Assembly (NCBI GenBank): GCA_017542475.1
Contig: JAFXXD010000019.1
Span: forward strand, 39,409-103,408
Source of the DNA: Ruminococcus sp.
GTDB lineage: Bacteria; Bacillota; Clostridia; Oscillospirales; Ruminococcaceae
Length of the DNA: 64,000 bases
Direction of reading: 5' to 3'
Shown here: positions 25,444-34,814 of the stretch, piece after piece
Layout: each line of letters begins with the position of its first letter
Position numbering within the stretch: the stretch's first letter is position 1
Translations under genes and position numbers: made by a program
Notes under the pieces: generated by a model
Seen by the model: only the letters and a program-made list of their open reading frames with translations
Database searches by the model: none
What the model was told of the DNA's origin: nothing

Positions 25444-28400
25444 CAGCTTTGTAAATCTGCACGTCCATACGCAGTACAGCCTGCTCGACGGCGCGTGCCG
25501 CATAAATAAGCTCATAGAGCGCGTGAAGGAGCTCGGGCAGACCGCTGTCGCCATAACCGACCACGGCAATATGTACGGCGCAGCGGAGTTCTGGAAAACG
25601 GCTAAGAATGCAGGTATCAAGCCTATTATCGGGTGCGAGGTCTATGTTGCTCCGAGGACGAGGAATGACCGCGACCCCCACCTCGATGCGCGTCCGTATC
25701 ATCTTATACTGCTCTGCGAGAACAACACGGGCTACCGCAACCTCGTAAAGCTCGTATCTGCGGGCTTTATCGAGGGCTTCTACAACCGTCCGCGCGTGGA
25801 CTTGGAGCTCCTGCGGCAGCATCACGAGGGGCTGATATGTCTGTCCGCCTGTCTTATCGGAGAGGTGCCGCGGCTGCTCACTGACGGTCAGTACGCCGCC
25901 GCAAAGGCGAAGGCACTCGAATACCGCGACATCTTCGGCGAGGGCAACTACTTCATCGAGGTGCAGGATCACGGCATACGCGAGGAGAGGCAGATACTCC
26001 CGCAGCTGTTCAGGCTGTCCGCTGAGACAGGCATACCGCTCGCCGCGACCAACGACTGCCACTACATCAACAAGGAGGACGCGGAGCTCCAGAACGTGCT
26101 CCTCTGCATACAGACGGGCAAGCTCCTCGGCGAGCCGACGGGGCTGAATTTCGGGACGGACGAGTTCTACGTGAAGTCCGCCGACGAGATGGCGGAGCTC
26201 TTCCGCGGACACGAGCAGGCGGTGACGAATACCGCCCTCATAGCCGAGCGCTGCAATGTGGATATGGACTTCGACAGCGCGATAAAGATACCGCATTTCG
26301 CCGTCGGGGGCGTCACCGACAACGGCGCCTACCTCCGTGACCTTGCCTATTCGGGAATGTACAAACGCTACGGTCAGAACGTCGCGGGGAGCATAGTAAA
26401 GCGGCTCGACTACGAGCTCTCGGTCATCACCGAGAAGCACTTCACCGACTACTTCCTCATCGTGTGGGACTTCATACGCTTTGCCCGCGAGAACGACATT
26501 CCCGTAGGTCCCGGGCGAGGCTCGGGCGCGGGCAGTCTCGTCGCCTACTGCATAGGCATTACGGGCATCGACCCGATAAAATTCGACCTCATGTTCGAGC
26601 GCTTCCTCAACCCCGAGCGTGTGAGTATGCCCGATTTCGACATCGACTTCTGCATCGAGGGCAGACAGCGCGTCAAGGACTACGTTGTGCAGAAATACGG
26701 CGCGGACAAGGTCTCGGAGATAATCGCCTTCGATACGCTCAAGGCGAAGGCTGCCGTCCGCGATATAGCGCGCGTGCTCGGTCTGCCGTATCAGCTCGGG
26801 GACAAGGTCGCCAAGCTCATAGACCCCAAGGGCGACCTCAGCTTCTCGCTCCGTGAGAACCCCGACCTTGCGGCTCTGTACCGCTCGGACAGCTCCGTGA
26901 AGCGGCTGATAGACCTCGCATTGAAGCTGGAGGGTATGCCGCGGCACACCTCAACTCATGCGGCGGGAGTCGTGATATCGGCTGTAAAGCTCGACGACCT
27001 CGTGCCGCTCCAGCGCAACGACACCACGATAACCACGCAGTACACGATGGAGTACCTCGAATCGCTCGGACTGCTGAAAATGGACTTCCTCGGACTGCGC
27101 AACCTCACCATAATCCGTGACGCCGTGCGCGAGATAAGGCGGACACGTCCCGACTTCGACATCAGTCGTATCCCCACCGACGATGCGGCTGTGTACCGTA
27201 TGCTGTCAAATGGCGATACAGCGGGCATTTTCCAGTTCGAGAGCGGCGGTATGACGCAGAAGCTCATAGACCTCCAGCCCGAGCGCCTCGAAGACCTCAT
27301 CGTTATCCTGTCGCTGTACAGACCGGGTCCGATGAAGTCGATACCCGTATACATCGAGAACAAAAAGCACCCCGAGAGCATTCGCTATATCCACCCGCTT
27401 CTGAAGGATATCCTCGGCGACACCTACGGCGTCATGGTCTATCAGGAGCAGGTAATGGAGATCTGCCGCAGACTGGCGGGCTACTCCTACGGTCACGCCG
27501 ACATCGTGCGGCGGGCTATGGCTAAGAAGAAGCACGACGTTATGCTCAGCGAGCGCGAGAGCTTCGTCAGGGGCGCGGAAGCGAACGGGGTGTCCGCCGA
27601 AGCCGCAAACGCCATTTTCGACGAGATGGTGAGCTTTGCCTCCTATGCCTTCAACAAGTCGCACGCGGCGGCTTACGCCTATCTTTCGTATCAGACAGCT
27701 TACCTGAAATGCCACTTCCGCGGGATATATATGGCGGCTCTGATGTCGAGCGTTATGGGCAACACGGGCAAGCTCGCGGAGTATATCAGCGACTGCCGCA
27801 GTACGGGCACGGAGGTGCTCTGTCCGCACGTGAACCGCAGTATGCGGGGCTTCACCTACGCCTACGGGAAGATGTACTTCGGGCTCAGTGCCGTGAAGAA
27901 CATCGGCGGCGGACTTGCCGATAAAATTATAAGCGACCGCGAGCTCAGCGGCGACTTCCGCAGCTTACAGGACTTCTGTGAGCGTGTCGGAGGGCGCGAG
28001 CTCAACAAAAAAGCCCTCGAAAACCTCATCAAGGCAGGTGCCTTCGACGGGCTCGGGCTCAACCGCAGACAGATGCTCGAAAACTTCGAGATGCTGCTCG
28101 ATATGGCGGGCAGCGGCAGCAGGGGAGTGATAGAGGGTCAGCTCGACCTCTTCGGCTCGTCGGACACCGAGAGCCTTAATATGAAGATTCCCTTCAAGCC
28201 TGAATTCGAGCGGAAAAAGCTCCTCGCGATGGAGAAGGAGGCTGCGGGTATGTACCTCAGCGGCGACCCCGTTTCCGAGTACGACTACCTGTCACGGCTG
28301 CTTCGCACGGTCAGGACCTTCGATATCGCGTGCGGAAACCACAAGGACGGCGAGAACGTCCGTATGCTGTGCGTCGTTCAGGAGCGGAAGCTCCACGTCA

Positions 28401-28837
28401 CGCGCGGCGGCAGCAAGATGTGCTTCCTCGTGATATCCGACGAGACGGGCGAACTCGAAGCCGTCGTCTTCCCCGACCTCTTTTCGGCAGCGGGCTCGTC
28501 GCTCACCGAGGGAAGTATCCTCTTCATCAGCGGCAGGGTCTCACAGAAGGACGACAGCTACTCCGTCATATGCGAGAGCGCGGTCCCCGAGAGCGGCTTT
28601 GCGGCTATGACAGGCAGAATGAGGCTGTGCATAAAGCTGCGCTCGGACGAGGTGCCGACGGAGAAGCTGCGGGATATATGCGCGAAATATAGCGGGGATA
28701 CGGAGGTCTGCCTGTATCTCACGGACGTGAAAAAGACTGTCCGACCGCGTCAGCCGCTGAATATAGCCGTGAATGCGGAAAGCTTCGCGGAATTGTCGGC
28801 TGTTTTCCCGCAGGAAAACATAGGTCTTATAAAGTGA
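25433..28837 (+). CDS. dnaE: DNA polymerase III subunit alpha (DnaE)
   Basis: Replicative polymerase of 1134 residues, starting with GTG five bases after GGAGG and overlapping whiA. The N-terminal PHP domain keeps its likely metal ligands: NLHVHTQYSLLDG, ITDHGNM, GCEVYV, LSACLIGEVP, EVQDHG and TNDCHY, so it may be catalytically active. The polymerase active site has Asp401 and Asp403 in PDFDIDF and the third Asp in LKMDFLGLRNL. A helix-hairpin-helix and an OB-fold (about 985-1060) follow. No zinc-binding DnaE2 (ImuC) signs. pfkA follows in the same direction with its own promoter. Confidence 0.97.
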   Translation: MRSDSFVNLHVHTQYSLLDGACRINKLIERVKELGQTAVAITDHGNMYGAAEFWKTAKNAGIKPIIGCEVYVAPRTRNDRDPHLDARPYHLILLCENNTGYRNLVKLVSAGFIEGFYNRPRVDLELLRQHHEGLICLSACLIGEVPRLLTDGQYAAAKAKALEYRDIFGEGNYFIEVQDHGIREERQILPQLFRLSAETGIPLAATNDCHYINKEDAELQNVLLCIQTGKLLGEPTGLNFGTDEFYVKSADEMAELFRGHEQAVTNTALIAERCNVDMDFDSAIKIPHFAVGGVTDNGAYLRDLAYSGMYKRYGQNVAGSIVKRLDYELSVITEKHFTDYFLIVWDFIRFARENDIPVGPGRGSGAGSLVAYCIGITGIDPIKFDLMFERFLNPERVSMPDFDIDFCIEGRQRVKDYVVQKYGADKVSEIIAFDTLKAKAAVRDIARVLGLPYQLGDKVAKLIDPKGDLSFSLRENPDLAALYRSDSSVKRLIDLALKLEGMPRHTSTHAAGVVISAVKLDDLVPLQRNDTTITTQYTMEYLESLGLLKMDFLGLRNLTIIRDAVREIRRTRPDFDISRIPTDDAAVYRMLSNGDTAGIFQFESGGMTQKLIDLQPERLEDLIVILSLYRPGPMKSIPVYIENKKHPESIRYIHPLLKDILGDTYGVMVYQEQVMEICRRLAGYSYGHADIVRRAMAKKKHDVMLSERESFVRGAEANGVSAEAANAIFDEMVSFASYAFNKSHAAAYAYLSYQTAYLKCHFRGIYMAALMSSVMGNTGKLAEYISDCRSTGTEVLCPHVNRSMRGFTYAYGKMYFGLSAVKNIGGGLADKIISDRELSGDFRSLQDFCERVGGRELNKKALENLIKAGAFDGLGLNRRQMLENFEMLLDMAGSGSRGVIEGQLDLFGSSDTESLNMKIPFKPEFERKKLLAMEKEAAGMYLSGDPVSEYDYLSRLLRTVRTFDIACGNHKDGENVRMLCVVQERKLHVTRGGSKMCFLVISDETGELEAVVFPDLFSAAGSSLTEGSILFISGRVSQKDDSYSVICESAVPESGFAAMTGRMRLCIKLRSDEVPTEKLRDICAKYSGDTEVCLYLTDVKKTVRPRQPLNIAVNAESFAELSAVFPQENIGLIK

Positions 28838-28871
28838 ATATATTTAATTTTAATAATCGCAATAATTATAC

Positions 28872-28900
28872 TTGACAATAAAGCGGAAAAGCAGTAAAAT
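28872..28900 (+). promoter_or_regulatory. Sigma-A promoter of pfkA
   Basis: TTGACA (28872-28877), 17 bp, TAAAAT (28895-28900). The leader to the ATG is about 68 bases and contains only a small CGGG/CCCG hairpin. Confidence 0.85.
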
Positions 28901-28974
28901 ATAAGAGTATGGAATTTAACTGACGGGTCTATCCCGCAGATATTATACGCGATATGCAGATTGGAGAAGTTATT

Positions 28975-29937
28975 ATGATCAAGAAAATCGGCGTACTGAC
29001 AAGCGGCGGCGACGCTCCCGGAATGAATGCTGCGGTAAGAGCAGTTGTAAGAACGGCTCTCAGCAAGGGTATGGAGGTATACGGTATCCGCAGAGGCTAC
29101 GCGGGTCTCATCACAGGTGACATTTTTCAGATGGACGAGAGAAGCGTCTCAGATATAATCCACAGAGGCGGCACTGTCCTCTATACAGCAAGATGTCCCG
29201 AATTCAGAACTGAGGAGGGCATCCTCAAGGCTAAGGCTAAGTGCGACGAGCTCGGCATCGAGGGTCTCGTTGTCATCGGCGGCGACGGCTCCTTCAGAGG
29301 CGCAGCTGACCTCTCCGCAAAGGGCGTGCTCTGTATCGGCCTCCCCGGTACTATCGACAACGACATCGCCTGCACCGAGTATACTATCGGCTTCGATACA
29401 GCTATGAACACGGCTATGGAGCTCGTGGACAAGCTCCGCGATACATCTCAGTCCCACGACAGATGCTCCGTTGTTGAGGTAATGGGCAGAGGCGCAGGTC
29501 ACATCGCTGTAAATACAGGTATCGCCTGCGGTGCTACAGACATCATCACGAAGGAGGTTCCCTACGACATCGACGCTATCGCAAAGACGATGCTCGAGAA
29601 GCAGGCTAAGGGCAAGAAGAACTTCGTTGTTATCGTTGCTGAGGGCATAGGTCATGCTCAGGAGATTGCAACTATGATACAGGAGAAGACCCACATCGAG
29701 ACAAGAGCTACTATCCTCGGTCACGTACAGAGAGGCGGTAACCCCACCCTCAGAGACAGAGTGGAGGCTACGAGAATGGGCTACTATGCAGTAGAGCTCC
29801 TCGAGCAGGGTATCGGCAACCGCGTTGTTGGTCTGAAGGACAACAAGCTCGTTGACTACGACATACAGGAAGCTCTCTCAATGACAAAGCCCTACGACGA
29901 GAAGCTCCACCACATTGCAGAGCAGATAGCATTTTAA
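28975..29937 (+). CDS. pfkA: ATP-dependent 6-phosphofructokinase
   Basis: Commits fructose 6-phosphate to glycolysis. 320 residues, the bacterial length. GVLTSGGDAPGMNAAVRAVV binds ATP; GGDGSFRGA is the ATP-type (not PPi-type) loop with Gly-Asp-Gly; PGTIDNDI carries the catalytic Asp; MGRGAGHIA and ILGHVQRGG complete the site. Start at ATG 28975 behind TTGGAGAAG, seven codons inside a longer open frame. Confidence 0.97.
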   Translation: MIKKIGVLTSGGDAPGMNAAVRAVVRTALSKGMEVYGIRRGYAGLITGDIFQMDERSVSDIIHRGGTVLYTARCPEFRTEEGILKAKAKCDELGIEGLVVIGGDGSFRGAADLSAKGVLCIGLPGTIDNDIACTEYTIGFDTAMNTAMELVDKLRDTSQSHDRCSVVEVMGRGAGHIAVNTGIACGATDIITKEVPYDIDAIAKTMLEKQAKGKKNFVVIVAEGIGHAQEIATMIQEKTHIETRATILGHVQRGGNPTLRDRVEATRMGYYAVELLEQGIGNRVVGLKDNKLVDYDIQEALSMTKPYDEKLHHIAEQIAF

Positions 29938-29949
29938 GTAATACACAGT

Positions 29950-29983
29950 AAAGCCGCCATTCGTAAGAATGACGGCTTTTTTT
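29950..29983 (+). terminator. Rho-independent terminator of pfkA
   Basis: Stem AAGCCG-CATTC/GAATG-CGGCTT with one mismatch, loop GTAA, then seven T. Confidence 0.92.
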
Positions 29984-29989
29984 CGATTA

Positions 29990-30246
29990 CTCCCCGCCGA
30001 AAGGCAGGGAGCCCCTGCGGGCGATTCGCGAGGTCACTCGTAAACTCGCTTATAGGTATGAGCGGCAAGTTTACTGCCGCGATTGTTACCCGCCGAAAGC
30101 AGACTGAGCCTTTTGTACAAAGTGAGCGAGCTTGCGAGCGGGCTCGAAGTTGGATTCCAAAGGACTCTGCCCTTTGGCGGGGTTCGGGGCAGAGCCCTGA
30201 CGGGTCAAGGGCGGAGCCCTTGCGGATTGTCAAGGCAGAGCCTTGA
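29990..30246. repeat. Family B dispersed repeat (gap without gene)
   Basis: The 320-bp gap between pfkA and the S1 gene holds this repeat only. The part 30080-30246 is matched in inverted orientation at 45896-46072: CCGCCGAAAGCAGACT, GAGCGAGCTTGCGAGCGG, GGATTCCAAAGG..., GGGGTTCGGGGCAGAGCCC and GACGGGTCAAGGGC. The first part (30001-30052) is matched by 1481-1532. It has many inner palindromes but no convincing coding frame. Confidence 0.75.
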
Positions 30247-30259
30247 CCAGAGCCCTTGT

Positions 30260-31180
30260 TTAACCAAAGCAAGTGATTATCTTCCGTCCCGACGCCTCGG
30301 GGGCGTAGTTCCACTCTGTGATGTGGTCGGCGTCGATGAAGTATTGGAGCTCCTTTGCGGGTGCACAGTCCTCGCACACGTCCACAATGACGAGCTTGAC
30401 CTTCATCTTCTCGGGGATTATCGCCTTTATGTAGACACTCACGCTTTCTCCTGCGGTGACTCCTCCCCGGAGCTCCGCAAGACCTGCAAGATTAGGCGCA
30501 AGCTCCACGAATATGCCGTAGTCCTCGACGGAGCGCACCACTCCCGAGACTGTCTCGCCTGCCTGAAAACAGGCGGTGTTCTCCTCCCACGTGCCGAGGA
30601 GCTCCTTGTGCGTGAGGCATATCCTGTCGCCGTCGCGGCTGCGTACAACGGCTTTGATGAGCTGTCCCGCGCGGAATCTGTCGGAGGGGTGGGATATGCG
30701 CGATACCGATATCGCGTCTATGGGAATGAGCGAGGGCACTCCGCAGCCTATGTCCACGAAGCAGCCGAACTGCTCGAGATGTGTGACCTTTGCCTCTATG
30801 ATATCGCCCGCGGAGAGTCGGCTCATACGCTCGGAGATGAACTCCTCCTGAGCCTTGGCACGCGACAGGACGGCATTCACGCGCCCGTCGGCATCGGTGC
30901 AGACCTCCGTGACCTTGAAGCATACTACCTTGTTTACGCGTGATATTATGGCGATATCGCGCGTTTTTCCGTCGCGTATGCCGACGGCTCCCTCCTCGCG
31001 AGGGATAATGCCCTCGCCGCACGGGAGCTCAACTATGAGGTCGTGCGAGCTGCTGCAAACAGCCGCTCTCGCTTCGAGGATAAGCCCCTTCTTCATAGCC
31101 TCTCTGAGCCCGTCCGCGGATGAGATAAGTCTCTGATTTTCGGCTGTCTTGAAAAGGCAGCCCTCGGGTCTGTAGTTCAT
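30260..31180 (-). CDS. S1 RNA-binding domain protein
   Basis: 306 residues with three S1-like OB folds in a row (about 25-110, 115-190 and 200-280). The clearest is SAGDIIEAKVTHLEQFGCFVDIGCGVPSLIPI; the third reads AGETVSGVVRSVEDYGIFVELAPNLAGLAEL. Such proteins are related to ribosomal protein S1 and are common in Clostridia, where they bind mRNA or ribosomes. Start at ATG 31180, six bases after GGAGGT; an upstream in-frame ATG lies before this site. The stop codon abuts the family B repeat. Confidence 0.85.
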   Translation of the reverse strand: MNYRPEGCLFKTAENQRLISSADGLREAMKKGLILEARAAVCSSSHDLIVELPCGEGIIPREEGAVGIRDGKTRDIAIISRVNKVVCFKVTEVCTDADGRVNAVLSRAKAQEEFISERMSRLSAGDIIEAKVTHLEQFGCFVDIGCGVPSLIPIDAISVSRISHPSDRFRAGQLIKAVVRSRDGDRICLTHKELLGTWEENTACFQAGETVSGVVRSVEDYGIFVELAPNLAGLAELRGGVTAGESVSVYIKAIIPEKMKVKLVIVDVCEDCAPAKELQYFIDADHITEWNYAPEASGRKIITCFG

Positions 31181-31238
31181 ATTTGTACCTCCGTGAAGTT
31201 TTTGTTCGTAAGACAATCATATTCACGGAGGCGGAGGA

Positions 31239-31595
31239 TTATGCCTGCGGCGAGTCGATATTGCTGCCTCCCATAGCCGTGAGAATTGAGCTTATCTCGC
31301 GGGTGTGGCTGCCGTCGCAGACGATGAACACGGTAGTTTTGCGGCTGCGGCGCGGCTCGGGGATGATATCGCGCGAGGCAGGCGAGTCGAGCACCGCCGT
31401 GAGGTAGTTGTGGGTGGTGACTGCGGTGGGGAGAATGGTGTAGCTCGTGCCGCGGCTGAGCCGCTCGGCTCTGTCGGAGAGGCGGTCGTAGACGAAGCTG
31501 GTGGAGTACACGCCCCTCACCGAGCCGCGTATCCGCCCGAGAGCTGCCTCTGCGTACTCGGGAGCCTCGAATTCTGCGGTTATCCTTGTTACCAT
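31239..31595 (-). CDS. Small conserved-looking protein of unknown function
   Basis: 118 residues, no membrane helix or signal peptide. Begins VTRITAEFEAPEYAEAALGRIR and ends in a basic strand-rich part RRSRKTTVFIVCDGSHTREIS. The N-terminal pattern recalls small Clostridial proteins that resemble general stress protein 17M, but this is not firm. AAGGAG lies 6 bp before the ATG. It lies 58 bp upstream of the S1 gene on the same strand. Confidence 0.65.
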   Translation of the reverse strand: MVTRITAEFEAPEYAEAALGRIRGSVRGVYSTSFVYDRLSDRAERLSRGTSYTILPTAVTTHNYLTAVLDSPASRDIIPEPRRSRKTTVFIVCDGSHTREISSILTAMGGSNIDSPQA

Positions 31596-31746
31596 AGGTA
31601 ACTCCTTTCAGCATTATATTGCTCCCACTGTTTCCAATGATACTATTTGTATAATAGACGGGAGTAATAATTATGCGTATTGCCTGTTTTTTGGTGTGCG
31701 TTTTTATTATGTTTCCACAAAACTGAAAAAATATACCCTCAAAATA

Positions 31747-31775
31747 TTGATTTGGGCGGGATTTTGGGGTATAAT
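31747..31775 (+). promoter_or_regulatory. Promoter of the DUF951-prfA operon
   Basis: TTGATT (31747-31752), 17 bp, TATAAT (31770-31775). Confidence 0.75.
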
Positions 31776-31828
31776 GTGAGATGTACGATTTTTTTCGGAG
31801 AACGGAAAATTGTAAAGGAGTGGGACTC

Positions 31829-32017
31829 TTGGATGTACGTGTCGGAGATGTACTGACTATGAAGAAGCAGCACCCCTGCGGAGCTAACGAAATGGTCGTT
31901 ATCCGTTCGGGTATGGACTTCCGTCTGAGATGCGCAGGCTGCGGCAGAGAGTTCATGGTCCCCAGAAGCAAGATAGAGAAAAGCATTAAAAGGATAAAGA
32001 GAGAGAACGAGGGATAG
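31829..32017 (+). CDS. DUF951 small zinc-ribbon-like protein
   Basis: 62 residues; DVRVGDVLTMKKQHPCG and DFRLRCAGCGREFMVPRSK are the DUF951 signatures, with three Cys (HPCG and CAGCG) and a basic tail. Start at TTG 31829, eight bases after AAGGAG; the ATG at 31781 lies too close to the promoter. DUF951 proteins are widespread in Firmicutes and often near translation or replication genes; function unknown. Leads the prfA operon. Confidence 0.88.
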   Translation: MDVRVGDVLTMKKQHPCGANEMVVIRSGMDFRLRCAGCGREFMVPRSKIEKSIKRIKRENEG

Positions 32018-32059
32018 ACAGCAGAGCATTTTCAGTTTCTTGGAAGGAAAGAAAGGTTA

Positions 32060-33133
32060 ATGTTTGAAAAGCTTGCCCTTATGGAGCAGAAATACGAAGA
32101 GATAAGCGCACGGCTTTCAGACCCCGAAACGGTCAGCGATAACAAGCTGTACACCCAGCTGATGCGCGAATTCAAGAATATGACTCCTATCATCGAGAAG
32201 TACCGCGAATACAAGCGGGCTGAGACCTCATATAATGAGGCGTCGGAGCTCCTCGGCGCGGGCGGTCTCGATAAGGACTTCAAGGAGATGGCTCAGGCTG
32301 AGCTCGAGGAGAGCAAGGCGGCTATGGAGAGCTTCACGCAGGAGCTGAAGGTGCTCCTTCTCCCGAAGGACCCCAACGATGATAAGAGCGTAATTATAGA
32401 GATTAGAGGCGGCGCAGGCGGCGAGGAGGCTTCACTCTTCGCGAATTCCCTGTACCGTATGTATACAATGTACGCGGAAGCCAAGGGCTGGAAGCAGGAG
32501 GTGCTCAACGCCAATCCCACCGAGCTCGGCGGCTTCAAGGAGATAAGCTTCTCCATTGAGGGCGAGGGTGCATACTCGCGTCTGAAGTATGAGAGCGGCG
32601 TCCACCGCGTACAGCGCGTCCCCGAGACCGAGTCGCAGGGACGTATCCACACCTCTACAGTCACCGTCGCAGTGCTCGTCGAGGCTGACGAGGTCGAGCT
32701 GGAGATAAACCCCACCGACCTCAAAATTGACTACTTCCGTGCAAGCGGAGCGGGCGGACAGCATATAAATAAAACGGAGTCCGCCGTGCGTATCACCTAC
32801 CTGCCGACAAATGTAGTGGTAGAGTGTCAGGACGAGCGCAGTCAGCATAAGAACAAGGACAAGGCAATGAAGATACTCCGCAGCCGCATATATGAGGCTA
32901 TGCTGGAGGAACAGGCAGCAAAAGTGGCTTCCGAGAGAAAGAATCAGGTCGGAACAGGCGACCGCTCGGAGCGCATACGCACATATAATTTCCCGCAGGG
33001 ACGTCTCACCGACCACCGTATCGGTCTCACGATATACAGGCTCGAGGATATGATGAACGGAAACCTCGACGAGGTGTTCGACGCTCTTGCAACGGCAGAT
33101 CAGGCTGCAAAGCTGGCAAGTCAGGAAGAATAA
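32060..33133 (+). CDS. prfA: Peptide chain release factor 1
   Basis: Reads UAA and UAG and releases the finished protein. 357 residues, standard. The GGQ tripeptide that enters the peptidyl-transferase centre is at about 232-234 (GAGGQHINKTESAV). The codon-reading tripeptide, PAT or PVT in most RF1, reads PET here (RVPETESQGRIHTST). No glutamine methylase prmC is adjacent. Confidence 0.97.
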   Translation: MFEKLALMEQKYEEISARLSDPETVSDNKLYTQLMREFKNMTPIIEKYREYKRAETSYNEASELLGAGGLDKDFKEMAQAELEESKAAMESFTQELKVLLLPKDPNDDKSVIIEIRGGAGGEEASLFANSLYRMYTMYAEAKGWKQEVLNANPTELGGFKEISFSIEGEGAYSRLKYESGVHRVQRVPETESQGRIHTSTVTVAVLVEADEVELEINPTDLKIDYFRASGAGGQHINKTESAVRITYLPTNVVVECQDERSQHKNKDKAMKILRSRIYEAMLEEQAAKVASERKNQVGTGDRSERIRTYNFPQGRLTDHRIGLTIYRLEDMMNGNLDEVFDALATADQAAKLASQEE

Positions 33134-33137
33134 GCGC

Positions 33138-34151
33138 ATGGAAACTCTATTGCTGAAAAACAACATTGATGATATAAGATACGCTGCTGAGCTGATTAGA
33201 GACGGACAGGTAGTAGGCATACCCACCGAGACGGTTTACGGTCTCGGAGCCGACGCTTCCAACGAGGAGGCAGTCGGTAAGGTCTTTGCCGCCAAGGGCA
33301 GACCCGCGGACAATCCGCTGATAGTTCATCTTGCCGATTTTTCGGATGCGGTGAATTACACGTCACGGATACCCGACCTCGCATATAAGCTGGCAGAGCG
33401 CTTCACCCCCGGACCGCTCACTATGGTCATGCCCAAAAACGAGCGCATACCTATGGTGACCTCGGGCGGGCTCGATACAGTCGGCATACGCGTGCCGTCG
33501 CACCCTGTTATGCACAGCATTATCGAGCAGTCGGGCTGCGCGATAGCGGCTCCGTCCGCGAACAGGTCGGGCTTGCCGAGCCCTACCTCCGCAGAGCACG
33601 TAATGCGCGATATGAACGGCAGGATAGCCGCCGTAGTCGACGGCGGGCAGTCCGAATTCGGCGTGGAATCGACAGTTATCTCCTTCGACGGCGAGGATTC
33701 GGTAAGGATACTGCGTCCCGGCGCTGTTACAAGGGAAATGCTTCTTGAGGTGTGCGGCGAGGTCGTCATCGACCCAGCCATTCTCAACGAGGTAGGGGAG
33801 GGCGAGAAGGTAGCCTCTCCCGGTATGAAGTACAAGCACTATTCGCCCAAGGCGGATATAATAATGGTAGAGTCGCAGCTCGGGGACTTCACTGCCCTCG
33901 TCGGCGATAACTACGGGGACGGCGTCTATGCACTCATCTTCGACGGCGACGAGGACGGCTTCCCATACAGGCACCTTACCTACGGGGCGGACAGCTCAGG
34001 GCAGGCTCACTGGCTCTTTCAGCGGCTGCGCGAGCTCGACGATATGGGTGCAGAGAAGGTATATGTCCGCGCTCCCTCCACGGACGGAGTGGGACTTGCA
34101 GTATATAACCGCCTCATCAGGGCGGCAGGATTCGAGGTGATAAGGATATGA
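33138..34151 (+). CDS. tsaC: L-threonylcarbamoyladenylate synthase (Sua5/TsaC)
   Basis: Makes threonylcarbamoyl-AMP from threonine, bicarbonate and ATP for the t6A37 modification of tRNA. 337 residues: YrdC domain (about 12-200; GIPTETVYGLGADA, KGRPADNPLIVH, SAPSANRSGLPSPT-like) plus the C-terminal Sua5 domain. The linker SPGMKYKHYSPKA is the conserved Sua5 loop. Start at ATG 33138, five bases after the prfA stop. Overlaps coaE by 4 bp. Confidence 0.95.
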   Translation: METLLLKNNIDDIRYAAELIRDGQVVGIPTETVYGLGADASNEEAVGKVFAAKGRPADNPLIVHLADFSDAVNYTSRIPDLAYKLAERFTPGPLTMVMPKNERIPMVTSGGLDTVGIRVPSHPVMHSIIEQSGCAIAAPSANRSGLPSPTSAEHVMRDMNGRIAAVVDGGQSEFGVESTVISFDGEDSVRILRPGAVTREMLLEVCGEVVIDPAILNEVGEGEKVASPGMKYKHYSPKADIIMVESQLGDFTALVGDNYGDGVYALIFDGDEDGFPYRHLTYGADSSGQAHWLFQRLRELDDMGAEKVYVRAPSTDGVGLAVYNRLIRAAGFEVIRI

Positions 34152-34798
34152 ACAGTCTTGAAGGCGTAATGGTGGTCGGTCTCACGGGACAGACGGGCGC
34201 AGGCAAGAGCACTGTGTCGCAGGTCTTCGCGCAGAACGGCTTTGCGGTGATAAATGCGGACAAGATAGCGCGTGTCGTTGTTGAGAAGGGCAGCAAGTGC
34301 CTCGACGAGATATCGGACTTCTTCGGCAGCAGGATACTCAACGAGGACAAGACCCTCAACAGGAAGGCTCTCGCGAAGATAGTATTCACCGACAGGAGCA
34401 AGCTCGACTCCCTCAATACGATAATCTATCCTTACATCACGGGCGAGATACTCAGGCAGATAAAGACCCATTCGCTCAGCGGCGAGAAGCTCATTCTCCT
34501 CGACGCTCCGACCCTCTTCGAGAGCCGCGCGGACGATTTCTGCGAGTTCATCATATCGGTTATAGCGTCGCCCGAGATACGCAGGAAGCGCATAATCGAG
34601 CGTGACGGGCTCACTCCCGAGCAGGCTGACGAGCGTATGAGCTCGCAGCTCGACGCCGATTTCTTCATATCCCACTCCGACTACATAATCGAGAACAACG
34701 ACTCGATGGATAATGTCAGCGGCATATCGAATGAGGTGTCGGCGAAGATAAGGGATATTTATTTCAAGAGGACAAAAACTCCCGCTATAGCGGAATAA
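34148..34798 (+). CDS. coaE: Dephospho-CoA kinase
   Basis: Last step of coenzyme A synthesis: phosphorylates the 3'-OH of dephospho-CoA. 216 residues. P-loop GLTGQTGAGKST near the N-terminus, NADKIAR for the acceptor, LLDAPTLFES and the lid R-x-x-x-R segments. Translationally coupled to tsaC by ATGA. Confidence 0.95.
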   Translation: MNSLEGVMVVGLTGQTGAGKSTVSQVFAQNGFAVINADKIARVVVEKGSKCLDEISDFFGSRILNEDKTLNRKALAKIVFTDRSKLDSLNTIIYPYITGEILRQIKTHSLSGEKLILLDAPTLFESRADDFCEFIISVIASPEIRRKRIIERDGLTPEQADERMSSQLDADFFISHSDYIIENNDSMDNVSGISNEVSAKIRDIYFKRTKTPAIAE

Positions 34799-34814
34799 TA
34801 TAAGGAGACACGCA

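Noticed and set aside
28907-28974. Riboswitch or attenuator in the pfkA leader
   Set aside because: Only 68 bases with one tiny hairpin; no recognisable aptamer.
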